From contig DOHN01000096.1 in the NCBI GenBank assembly GCA_003535195.1, positions 1 through 24,574 on the forward strand: 24,574 bases of DNA. Reading direction: 5' to 3'. This DNA is from Ruminiclostridium sp. (GTDB lineage Bacteria; Bacillota; Clostridia; DSM-8532). The position numbers and the translations under genes were made by a program. Positions 14,424 through 24,100 of the stretch are shown here, in pieces. The notes below the pieces were generated by a model. That model saw nothing but the letters and a program-made list of their open reading frames with translations, was not told the DNA's origin and ran no database searches. Position 1 is the stretch's first letter. Each line of letters starts with the position of its first letter.

Positions 14424-17089
14424 TCCATATGCACTATCAATACTGACCTAAAGTCAGGACAGAATTTCTTGCCCGCCTGGTAATTTGCTTCTATCTCTGC
14501 CTTTTCCCGGCTTAAACCCATAAGTTTGTGCCTCCTGATATTTTCGATCCCTATCCGCTGCGCAGCCTCGATGCGCAGGTTCAAAGCATACAAATACTTT
14601 CGGTGTGTTTCTTCATTTCTTTTTTCCAGTTCTGCTTTCAGCATTAAGAAAGTATCGTAGGCAAACTCCTGTGATGCTGTACCGAGCTTCTTCTGAGTTT
14701 CTCTATCGATCTTTTCCTCTTCGCAAACTGTAATAACCCTGTCTTTGTCAAGAAAAGCCTCCCATATCTTTTTGCCAGCCACAGGACGCAGGATAAAATC
14801 CCGGTTAATGAAAATAGGGATAATCTTCTGCCCCTGGCTGTCAGGAGTAAGTGATATCCGCCACAGCATAAAGTAGCCCTTTTCATTGGGAAAATCTTTT
14901 ATTGAAACACGTAAAAGCTGACCTCCCAAGTCTTGCTCGATTTCCTTGTTAAGGTGGCCAACAATCATAGGGTCATTGATGCTGAAATTCTCGATAGGCA
15001 AGTAGGGATTGCCCTTATAGTTTTCATAGTATGCGACCATCTGCCGCAGAGCAGCTTCAAAATCAAAAACAGAACCTACCCCAACCATTGAAGTAAGGTC
15101 TTTTTCTTCCTTGATGAGGTCTTTTATGCGCATGGTGTTATGAGCCTGCTTTTTCAAATCCTCCTCAACTGGACGAATGCTCAGCTCAATATCTTTAGGA
15201 TTCCGGATTGATTTCATATAAGCATCCGTAAAGTTAAGCTCAGCGGCTTCGCTATCCAACACATCAGAATACTTGTTGACACCAATCTCTTTAAGTATAA
15301 CGGAAAGCTTTTCTTCCAACACAGCTTTTACGCGGTTTTCAACAGTATCTGCCAGAATAAAATTATAAACCCTCACATCTCTTTGCTGCCCAATACGATC
15401 AACGCGGCCGATACGCTGCTCTATCTTCATCGGATTCCAAGGCAGGTCATAGTTAATAATACAGTTGGAAAACTGTAGGTTAAGGCCCTCACCACCGGCA
15501 TCGGTCGAAATAAGGATGTCATTCTCAGTTTTAAACTCCTGCAGCACGGCATTACGTTCCTGAATACTCATGCTGCCATTAAGAATGGATGTTGAATACC
15601 CTCTGTCTTTCAGCAGCTTCACAAGGTAGCTTTGGGTCGCCACAAATTCCGTAAAAATGATAAGCTTTCTTTGACGATCCTCTGCGAACAAATCATCGAT
15701 AATTACAAGCAACGGCTCAACTTTGACATCAAGATATTGGAACTCTGCCTGCTTGGCAACTGCAATGATCTCATTAAGCTGGGCAATCTCTTCTTTGATG
15801 TCGAGAGAAATGGCAGCGATGGCATCCTCCATGTTTTCTTCCAATTCCATCTCGGCAAATTCTTCTTCAGACATGGATTGATACTTGAATGCTTGCTCCG
15901 CCAGGACTCTAACACGCCGTTCCATACTTTCCCGGACGGCGCTTGTGCTGCTGGTGACCAGACGCTGCATCATAATAAGTAGGAATACGAACCACATGTT
16001 TTTGCCGCGGTTGCGCATGGCCTTGTTATAATTTTTGGAGACGTAATCCGACACCATTTCATACAGCCTACGCTGCAGAGAATGCCGTTCGTCCCAGCGC
16101 AATTCGATAGCCCTGGTAGTTCGCTTCTTAAAAATCTTATTGCCGTTATTGTCTATGGCTTCACGCTTTTCAGTTCTTATAATATAAGGAGCTACCTGCT
16201 CCTTGACAATGGCATTGATATTGGGGAAAGCCTTTTCATCAACCAGGCGTATCAGCCGCAAAAACGGCTCTGTTTTGCCATTATGGGGTGTAGCAGTTAA
16301 TAGCAGCAGGTAAGGGCTGGCTGCAGCCAGGAGGTTGCCAAGCTTGTATCTGGCTACTTCTCCTGAACTCCCGGCAACCCTGTGGGCTTCATCAATCACG
16401 ACCAAATCCCAGCCGCCGTTGATGATGGAGTAAATCCGTTCCTCATTATACTCAGCGATTTTTTCTTCCGTCCAGCCAACCCGTCTTTCCAAGGGCTTGA
16501 TAGAATCCATGGGTGATATAACCTGATCAAACTGCCCGTAAACGTCCTCATTTCCAGTTATCTTCCGAATGGTGTCATAATCTTCCGGCAGGATTACATG
16601 GAACTTCTCGGCAAACTTGTCCTGCATTTCCAGATTCCATTGAGTCACCAGACCGGTAGGGCAGACAACCAATATTCGCTTGATAAGTCCCCTTGTCTTC
16701 AGCTCTTTAATAATAAGTCCTGCTTCAATAGTTTTTCCGAGACCCACTTCATCCGCCAATATGTATCTCACATTATTGTTTGATAAAGCCCGGTTAAGAA
16801 CATGCAGCTGGTGCGGCAAAGGAATGATGCCGCTTGACAGCTTTGACAGGATGCCTGAGGAGGTTTCGTTTTTGATTTTTGAAAGCATGACAACATACCG
16901 AAGATAGTTCTCATTTAAATTTTCTTCGGGTATGTCGGTGCAAATGTCATCAGCGGACAACTTATAAACTGTTCCGGTAGAAGCATTATACACCTTGTAC
17001 GACACAAAGCCCCATACTTCGCTGATTTCCAATATCTGCACACGCTCATTTTGGGTTTTATCAAAAACGTAATCTCCAACTCTATGCAT
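14420..17089 (-). CDS. brxHII: BREX SNF2-type DEAH helicase BrxHII
   Basis: An 889-aa superfamily 2 helicase of the SNF2/RapA type. In order: Walker A DEVGLGKT (about 113-120), motif Ia VVCPTGLVTQW, DEAH box VIDEAH (233-236), LLLTATPHNG (about 263-271), and the second RecA domain with IIFTEFVATQ, STDAGGEGLNL and QRIGRVDRIGQ (558-568). It is expected to translocate on or remodel DNA in the BREX complex. The frame is open from TTG 17101, but GGAGGG is placed four bases before the ATG at 17089, which I prefer. That leaves 12 bases after the stop of the extra nuclease-like gene. Residues about 570-889 form a helical C-terminal region without recognised domain. It resembles the type III BREX helicase rather than BrxHI (Lhr-like). 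Confidence 0.92.
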   Translation of the reverse strand: MHRVGDYVFDKTQNERVQILEISEVWGFVSYKVYNASTGTVYKLSADDICTDIPEENLNENYLRYVVMLSKIKNETSSGILSKLSSGIIPLPHQLHVLNRALSNNNVRYILADEVGLGKTIEAGLIIKELKTRGLIKRILVVCPTGLVTQWNLEMQDKFAEKFHVILPEDYDTIRKITGNEDVYGQFDQVISPMDSIKPLERRVGWTEEKIAEYNEERIYSIINGGWDLVVIDEAHRVAGSSGEVARYKLGNLLAAASPYLLLLTATPHNGKTEPFLRLIRLVDEKAFPNINAIVKEQVAPYIIRTEKREAIDNNGNKIFKKRTTRAIELRWDERHSLQRRLYEMVSDYVSKNYNKAMRNRGKNMWFVFLLIMMQRLVTSSTSAVRESMERRVRVLAEQAFKYQSMSEEEFAEMELEENMEDAIAAISLDIKEEIAQLNEIIAVAKQAEFQYLDVKVEPLLVIIDDLFAEDRQRKLIIFTEFVATQSYLVKLLKDRGYSTSILNGSMSIQERNAVLQEFKTENDILISTDAGGEGLNLQFSNCIINYDLPWNPMKIEQRIGRVDRIGQQRDVRVYNFILADTVENRVKAVLEEKLSVILKEIGVNKYSDVLDSEAAELNFTDAYMKSIRNPKDIELSIRPVEEDLKKQAHNTMRIKDLIKEEKDLTSMVGVGSVFDFEAALRQMVAYYENYKGNPYLPIENFSINDPMIVGHLNKEIEQDLGGQLLRVSIKDFPNEKGYFMLWRISLTPDSQGQKIIPIFINRDFILRPVAGKKIWEAFLDKDRVITVCEEEKIDRETQKKLGTASQEFAYDTFLMLKAELEKRNEETHRKYLYALNLRIEAAQRIGIENIRRHKLMGLSREKAEIEANYQAGKKFCPDFRSVLIVHME

Positions 17090-17101
17090 TATACCCTCCA
17101 A

Positions 17102-18583
17102 CTATTTCACATTTGATGCTGACGGTTTATTGTCATTGCGGGCATCTATCAAAATAATCTCTTCGCAGTTTTGCAAGTTTAATTCATTAAGGATCCCATT
17201 CACTCTGTTCAATTCTTCTTCGCTGAAATACATAATTACTTTAATGGCTTTATCAGTGTTATTTGCTTGTTTATATATTTCAACTTGTTTGGCGAGATTC
17301 TGCCTTAACTTTGAATTTGAAGCAAGCTTAAACTCAACTAAGGCAGAATTCTCTGAGCCAAACGATACTTTATAATCAACTGGCCCACGTCCATTATTAA
17401 CTTCACGATTTACGTCCATTTCGCTAGCATACCATACAAGTCTATACATTGTTTGCAGGTCGCTTTCACGCTTAATTGGTTTTCCATTATAATAAAATAT
17501 CCTATATCCGTCTTGGTCTTCAATTACGGTTTTAAGATACTTAACTCGTTTTCTAGCTTCTTCTAAAGAGCTTGGAGCGGTTTTGTAGAAAGCTGTATTC
17601 TCAGTCAGCAGTGATACAAGTTTTTGTAGTTGAGTATTGAATATCAACTTGACTTCCTGCACATTCTGTTTACTGATAGAAGTTGCTTCCTGTTCATTAT
17701 CCTCTTTGTACTTTAAATAATAATCGATCAGTTCAGGATGCCTCAGAATAAGCTCTAGCGCAGCATGTTCCTTTTCAGTTTTGGACATTTTCTTCTTCTT
17801 TTTAGAAAGGACTGATTGAAAATAGTTATTCAGTTCAAAACGCAATGCTGCATCTCCAATAGATGGAGCAATCATTTCCATATTTCGTATCATATCACTT
17901 CTGTTGATGAACGTGTCATCCCTAGTCAGAAGGGATTTTGGTGTAAGAAGAACATAATCATCATTGAAACATGGCAACGTGTATACCTTTGAACTCCAAC
18001 TCATAGTAGTGTAGTTAAACTCTACCTTGGGGACTGTAAAGTTCTTGCATTGTTCCGGCTCTAAATATATCTCTGCAAAATCTTTAGTATACTCAAGCAG
18101 GAATTTCTTGGCAAAGTTAGTGGTAAAGTCACTTATTTTATCCCGTCCTACATTAGGGCTAATTAGGCATAGTTTTTCCATATGAGGGCTTTTAGGTATT
18201 GTTTCTTTGCCAAAATCTTTAAAAATAGAATTGAGGCCTAAATGGAGATCTCTGGCAAAGCCTGGGCCTAATCCGCGACCAGCGTTACCGTCAAGGCTAA
18301 ACCCGAGCCAAGTTTGTTTTACTTCGGGAAAAAGATACCACGATTTCATCATCCCTTCAGATAAGCTGGGATGTGGTGAAGCTTGTTCCTGCAAAAATAA
18401 AAGATACTTGATTATTTCCTCATGTATTTTCTGAAATTGTTCGTCACTACTGTTAAACAACAAAAAAGGGTCGATGAACAAAGGTAGATCGTTAATCAAA
18501 GAAATATTAACTGCTCCATAACCTTCAATAGTATCCTCATCTACATCAAAGAAGTCAGAAAAATATATTTTCACTGCATCCAC
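17102..18583 (-). CDS. Predicted PD-(D/E)XK (RecB-like) nuclease inserted in the BREX operon
   Basis: A 493-aa protein not among the named BREX subunits. The C-terminal domain (about 365-480) shows the residues of a PD-(D/E)XK nuclease of RecB type: E373 (KRESDLQTMY), D403 (GRGPVDYK), E417-F-K419 (ALVEFKL), then Q433-x3-Y437 (KQVEIY). Alternating hydrophobic strands (AIKVIMYFS, EEIILIDAR) complete the fold. The N-terminal 260 residues (starting IYFSDFFDVDEDTIEGYGAV, with LFIDPFLLFN) are a domain I do not recognise. A lysine-rich patch (261-266) and a helical linker join the two. It starts at GTG 18583 after GGTGAT, 29 bases after the methyltransferase stop and 12 bases before the helicase ATG, so it belongs to the operon. 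Likely role: DNA-cleaving effector or accessory of this BREX. That is inferred; it could also be catalytically idle or act on the cell's own DNA on infection. Confidence 0.82.
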   Translation of the reverse strand: MDAVKIYFSDFFDVDEDTIEGYGAVNISLINDLPLFIDPFLLFNSSDEQFQKIHEEIIKYLLFLQEQASPHPSLSEGMMKSWYLFPEVKQTWLGFSLDGNAGRGLGPGFARDLHLGLNSIFKDFGKETIPKSPHMEKLCLISPNVGRDKISDFTTNFAKKFLLEYTKDFAEIYLEPEQCKNFTVPKVEFNYTTMSWSSKVYTLPCFNDDYVLLTPKSLLTRDDTFINRSDMIRNMEMIAPSIGDAALRFELNNYFQSVLSKKKKKMSKTEKEHAALELILRHPELIDYYLKYKEDNEQEATSISKQNVQEVKLIFNTQLQKLVSLLTENTAFYKTAPSSLEEARKRVKYLKTVIEDQDGYRIFYYNGKPIKRESDLQTMYRLVWYASEMDVNREVNNGRGPVDYKVSFGSENSALVEFKLASNSKLRQNLAKQVEIYKQANNTDKAIKVIMYFSEEELNRVNGILNELNLQNCEEIILIDARNDNKPSASNVK

Positions 18584-18612
18584 ATTTTATCACCATGCCT
18601 TTTCATTGAAAA

Positions 18613-21168
18613 CTAAATCCTTCCCAGGCTAATATCATAATACATAAGCAGCTTATCATCTTCCTGGATAATACTTTCCGGCAAGCGCTCCGCTGTTTCG
18701 ACGATCAGCTCATAATTCTTATCGACCCAGAGTCTTGCAAAGCCTGCTCTGATTGCTTCCGTACGGAATAGTTTAAGCTTTCCCTTTGTAACTAAGTAGC
18801 CTTCAAATTCTTTGAGCAGCTTCTTTTCCCGGAGCTTGGCCACATCGGGAGCTTTTGTAATGTCCGGGATATACCACCTGCCCTCGTCGTCCTGCAGGAA
18901 GTTTTCTTCAAGCAATACTGCCAGCTCAGGCCTCACTTCAAACTTATCCCAAGCCTTTATTTCCTGCATAAACTTCGGCTGGAGTTCGGCGTATGTCTGC
19001 GGTGCTTCAAGCTGTTGGTAGAGCCATGCAATTGCAGACTTCTCATTGGTGACAAATAGCTCAAACTGAATCGGCTCCACATCGTTAATAATACGGGCCG
19101 TATCATATTCGTTGACTTGATCAGCAAGGAAGTACATTCCATCACGCTTCAAGACCTTTTCGTCTAAACCTTTATAAAAGTCTGTTGCGTCTAATGGAAC
19201 AGCTATTCCGTTCATAATATGATACGCTACCATACGGTCATAGAGCAGGAATGCTTGGCGTTCTGCTATTAGTTCAATTTTTCCGTTCTTAATAACAACT
19301 ACCGGAAGCTTTTCAAGATGGTGTCTCACAACCCTCCATGCGGTTTCTTCACTTCCGGCGCGAGAAATAAACTCACGCTTAAAGCTTTCCTTTGGTTTAT
19401 AAGATGAAATTACAAGGTCTTGCTTAACAGCCGACGTGGTCGTAACCTGATTAAAACTTCCTTGCTGCTTGTTAATTGTTCGCACATCTGCGATAATAAA
19501 GCCTGCTCGCATCAATGATTCCTGAATTGCGTTCCAGACAGAGTTTTGCGAATTATGGAATTCCACAGTCATCCAGTGGCCAGCCTTCAGGACACGGTAA
19601 CACTCGCTGAAGCATTGAGTCATCAGCGATTGGTATTCCAGCAAGCCCTTTCCTTGAACGGTACTTATAATCGCCTCGTGTTTCTGATTGGTAAAAACCT
19701 TTAGCCATGCCTCCCAGAGGAAGCTTAGTTCAGAATAATTTAAGTTGCCACCAAACGGAGGATCGGTAAAAATATAGTCTACAGTGTTACAAGGAAAATT
19801 AATTAGTTGACCGGTAGATTGATTTGTAACTAAGGAATTATCTTTTATTTGCTTTAGCGCGTCATATATCAACTTAATTTTCATATTTCTTATGCCGCTA
19901 ATGATATTTTTTTCAACAGGTAATGAGCTTATGTATAATGTGCCCGATTGACAGCCCGTCAATATTGGCTTATTGTTGTTTGCCTTAAAGATAATCCGTG
20001 TCATTAAAGTACTATGTGCTAGGTTGTAAGATGAAAGCATATAATTTAGCGTGTTGTGATATTGCGATTTACTTGAATTATTAATCAGTGCTGCCAATAC
20101 TGCCAAATTTCTTCTCGTATAAATCTGATGCACATGGGTTATTCCCAGGCGTATTGGCTCACGTGTTTTATCTCCTTTTGGCAATTCATCCGTCGGATAC
20201 CAATATGGTATTTCCATGTTGTTGATTCTTTCAATCAGTGCCAGGTCATATTCGTCCGGCGTTTTTTCAAACCGCTTCTTACCCACCGAGTAATTGATTA
20301 AAACCGGTACCCGCTTGGCCATGGTGACAAATTCATTCAGCCGTGTATCAAAATGTGTTTCCTTAGCCCGATCACAGCTGCGTTTGGTCAGCTTGCTGCG
20401 GCAACAGGGACAAAAAAAGGCGTCATTGACCTTGCCCTTTTCCTTGTCAACAGCCGCGTCCCAAAACACTATTTCATTGGAGCAGGTGGGGCAGATAAAG
20501 ACGTCGCTCCAAACCATGTAGTTGATGCGTCCAATTATCGGCTTTCTTTCTGTTCCATACTGCAGCTTACCGTCAACCGTATGCTGCGATTCATACATCC
20601 ACCCACATTCTTTTTCACATTCAGCAAGAATACGCTTTGCTTCATTTTCGAATACTGCAACATCAACAGGTGTATTATAATTATAGGCTATAAAGGTTGC
20701 TGCAGGTGAAAGGTCGTTCAAAATAGCTTTGCGCGCCCCCCATTTGACATAAGGCATTTCGGCTTCAATTTTGGCCTTAAATTCAGGATTTGGGTTCCCA
20801 CACATCTGTGCGGCAACCCCAGTCATCCCAGTACCGCAGAAGCCGTCAAATACAATGTCACCCGGCTCTGTGTAATGAAGAATATAGCGCATAATAGCTT
20901 TATGAGGCACTTTCGTATGATAACTATGGGCATTATATATCGGATCATTCTTCCCCTCACTCACATCTGCAGCAAAAGGCTCCCTATGATAATCATCAGT
21001 TGCCTCATCATAAGGCTGGCCATGTTCCTTTATAAAATCTTCAATAAACGGATTAGGACATGCCGTATAGTAGGGAGGATTGGACGGCGCAATAATATCC
21101 TCGTCCTTGGCTATGGGGAAGCCCTCAATATGCCTTACCATATCAATATCTTCTTTCGTCAGTTTCAT
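18613..21168 (-). CDS. pglXI: BREX DNA methyltransferase PglX (type III form, Zn-ribbon)
   Basis: An 851-aa amino-methyltransferase. SAM-binding motif I is FDGFCGTGMTG (107-117), preceded by the motif X-like HSYHTKVPHKAIMRYIL. The catalytic motif IV is DPPF (469-472) in YIFTDPPFGGNLNY. Between them, unusually far apart, lies a zinc ribbon (C226-x2-C229 and C253-x2-C256). This layout is that of COG1743-like adenine methylases with Zn-ribbon, the PglXI form used in type III BREX rather than the 1200-aa type I PglX. It should methylate host DNA at a non-palindromic site, marking self. ATG at 21168 has AAGGAGA seven bases upstream, overlapping the brxC stop region. The C-terminal third (about 600-851) is probably involved in target recognition. 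The frame is intact. Confidence 0.9.
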   Translation of the reverse strand: MKLTKEDIDMVRHIEGFPIAKDEDIIAPSNPPYYTACPNPFIEDFIKEHGQPYDEATDDYHREPFAADVSEGKNDPIYNAHSYHTKVPHKAIMRYILHYTEPGDIVFDGFCGTGMTGVAAQMCGNPNPEFKAKIEAEMPYVKWGARKAILNDLSPAATFIAYNYNTPVDVAVFENEAKRILAECEKECGWMYESQHTVDGKLQYGTERKPIIGRINYMVWSDVFICPTCSNEIVFWDAAVDKEKGKVNDAFFCPCCRSKLTKRSCDRAKETHFDTRLNEFVTMAKRVPVLINYSVGKKRFEKTPDEYDLALIERINNMEIPYWYPTDELPKGDKTREPIRLGITHVHQIYTRRNLAVLAALINNSSKSQYHNTLNYMLSSYNLAHSTLMTRIIFKANNNKPILTGCQSGTLYISSLPVEKNIISGIRNMKIKLIYDALKQIKDNSLVTNQSTGQLINFPCNTVDYIFTDPPFGGNLNYSELSFLWEAWLKVFTNQKHEAIISTVQGKGLLEYQSLMTQCFSECYRVLKAGHWMTVEFHNSQNSVWNAIQESLMRAGFIIADVRTINKQQGSFNQVTTTSAVKQDLVISSYKPKESFKREFISRAGSEETAWRVVRHHLEKLPVVVIKNGKIELIAERQAFLLYDRMVAYHIMNGIAVPLDATDFYKGLDEKVLKRDGMYFLADQVNEYDTARIINDVEPIQFELFVTNEKSAIAWLYQQLEAPQTYAELQPKFMQEIKAWDKFEVRPELAVLLEENFLQDDEGRWYIPDITKAPDVAKLREKKLLKEFEGYLVTKGKLKLFRTEAIRAGFARLWVDKNYELIVETAERLPESIIQEDDKLLMYYDISLGRI

Positions 21169-21180
21169 GCTGATTTCTCC

Positions 21181-24100
21181 TTATCTTTTTACAATAATAC
21201 GCAACTTTTCTTTATCCTTGCCCTTGGCATAATTATCCAGAAGGGCTTTCAGTTTTTGCTGGAAAGTATCAATATCGCATGGTCCAAGTGCGCCAAGCTT
21301 GTCAATTAGTTCATCAGCTGCAATGGCAACAGGTTCAAAACCCTGCAACAGATCCTCAATGGCAGTAATAAAGAACTGGTCAATCTTTTCCGGCAAGGTC
21401 TTAGTTCTAATAAACGCATCAATGGCATCCCGCTGTTCCTGATTTAGATACTGTTTTTGCTCTGCAAGGGTTGGGTCCGTAACCGTATTAAACAGAGTAT
21501 TTGTCCATTCGGCCAGCAGACTGTCAACCCGGTCTTCAATCTCGTCCAGCCTGCCTTTTACCGGAATATCGGCTTCACCCATCGGGAAGTTGCATTTCGT
21601 GCAGAAATGATTGATTTTCAGCATGTCTAAAGTAAGTTCATAGCAGACTTTGAGTCCGCACAAGTCCTTTTCAATGGTGTCCAGTTTGGATGTTGAGAGA
21701 ATATTACTTATTGTTTTTAAACGTTTCAAATTGGCCAGTTTTACCGAGCTAACCAGTTCACCCTTGCGCTGACCATCGGATATACCTAACCGTTTTTTCT
21801 GATGTTCTGCAAAGTAGATGTCAATGTACTGGTTCTTGACTTTTGCAAGTAAATCATTTACATCCACTGCGGAAGCCTCGCCGCTCATATCCTGCGGTAT
21901 GTCGTCTCGAAGCTTGCGGAAGTTTTCCTTGGCGGTTTCAATCTCTGCTCTTAAGGCAGCATCAAGCTCCAAGCGCTCCAAATTCATCATGTAATTAATA
22001 TTGGCAAGGCAGTCGTTCTTGAACTTTTCGTATTCCAGAACAGTTTTTGAAGAAGTAATATCTTTGCCAAGCTGCTCAATCTGTTCCATTGTGTAATTAA
22101 AATTATTGAGCTTGGCCACGGTGTTGAACCTGCTCTGGAAATTGCCGAATATATCTAACACCCTCTTGGCGGAAGCCTTATAATCCGCAGCAAGATGGTC
22201 GGCAATGAGCGGTTCGCCCCAGAGTTCAAAATCCCCGTTCAACTTACCGTTGCCTTTAATCGCAATAGTAGCCATCTCCTGGGCTTTGGCCAGCAACCGC
22301 TCAAGCCCAGCCTCCCGCTGGGCAGGATTGTTTATAAGACCGGCAGGCAGTTCCAATAATCCATACAGTCTGACCAGCTCTGCCAGCTGCATGTCTTTCG
22401 GCTTGGAAATGTACTTAAACTCATAGATATCAGTTGCTAATATCTTGGGCAATGTTTCCATATCGGAAGCAGTCAGGGTAGTACCGTTCTTTAAGGCAAT
22501 AACTGCATGACCTGTATGAACCAGCGCAAGCAGGACAATCGGTATCATGGCATAGCAGATTCCGAACTGCTTGTCCAAATAACATTCATCTTTGTTTTGA
22601 ACTTCAGTGTAAATATCACTAAAGTTGATAACTGCTTTGGCGGGGATCTTTTCCAGCTCTTTAATAAAGTATTGTGCATACTTGGAATTTTGAACGGTTA
22701 TTTTTTCGCCGTCAAGCAAACCAAAACTTTCAAGCAAAGCGTTGGCCTGCTGGTTCTTTCGCCCTGCAAACCTGTCAATGCCTGCACGGATAATATTTGC
22801 CCGATTGCGGTGCGTAATCTGAATTTTGAATTTCGGCATCTCAGGATACTTTTGCGTAAAGTATTCACCTAAACAGATGGAAGCAACCAGATCAATGGTT
22901 TCTTTGAACGGGTTGACGCTCCTATATTGTCCCTTCATCACTTCCAGTAGCTGCTTCTCTTCGCCCTTATAGATTACTTCAAAGCAAGTATTCTTATTTT
23001 CGCTAAGGTATTTCGTCAGCTTTTTCTTGAAGGCTTCCGCTTTGTTTTGATAGGCCGGCTTGTTTTTTTCCTCAGCCAATTCTTTCAACATTTGAGCGGC
23101 ACCGTACAACTTCAAATTGTTCTTAAAGTCTTCGTTGGGCTTAAACAGAAAAAAAACTTCATCGTCCTTCTTGTCATCCGTATAGCTCTCATTGTTATAG
23201 GGAGGAACAAAGTAGATATAATAGTCCTCCGGCGGTTGAGCAGTGGGGCGCGATTCAGGTGTGCCAAAGAAAAGGTAGCCCGAGCGGAAAATGTTGTGGG
23301 TTACCCAGTTCAAGCGGTGTTCATAGATTTTGAAATTATCAACGTATTCTTTCTGATCCCACTCCAAGCAATAATAAACCACGTCGTAAAAATAACTATT
23401 CAGACTGTCATCATCCATGATCGCTGCTCTTTGCGTAATTTTTTCATCGTAGTCGATGTCTTTTTTCAAGTCCAGATAGTATTGGCCGTTATCCGTATTG
23501 TGCTCGATAAATTGTCCGCTGACAGTGGTCATTATGTCCTTCAGAACCGCTTGAATGATAGACTGTAATGTATCCGAACTCTGATCGGGCATTCCTTTTA
23601 AATGCAAACAAAGATCATCCCTGAGGTTTTCCGCAGTAAGCCCCGCATGTATACTGATGTCGCCTGTGGTCAACCTATGTACACTTAAAGCATAAATCAT
23701 TTGTAATGCCAACGGCTTATAAAGACGCTTAGGAAATGAACGGTTGACGATATCCTCAAGCATGCCGCTCTTTTCCACGACTTCTTTAATATTGGCATCT
23801 GTTTTAAGAGCAAGGTTTTCCTTGATGAAGAACCAGTAGCTGTCAAAGGATACGATGCCGGGAGATTCATCAGTAATTTCATCGTCAAGTATCCGCCTGA
23901 TGATCTCTGAAATGTTTTTGAGTATATGACGGTTCTCAACAATGTAAATCTTGTTAAAAACTTCGATATATGAAGGATGAATAGGAAACAGGTCAACGTA
24001 TTCCTCCATGCGCTCGGACATATTGGTATACAGACTGCAGAACTTATGCAAGTGTTCACGGATCAGCGCCTTCTGTTCAGAAGTCTTCTTCAGTATTCTT

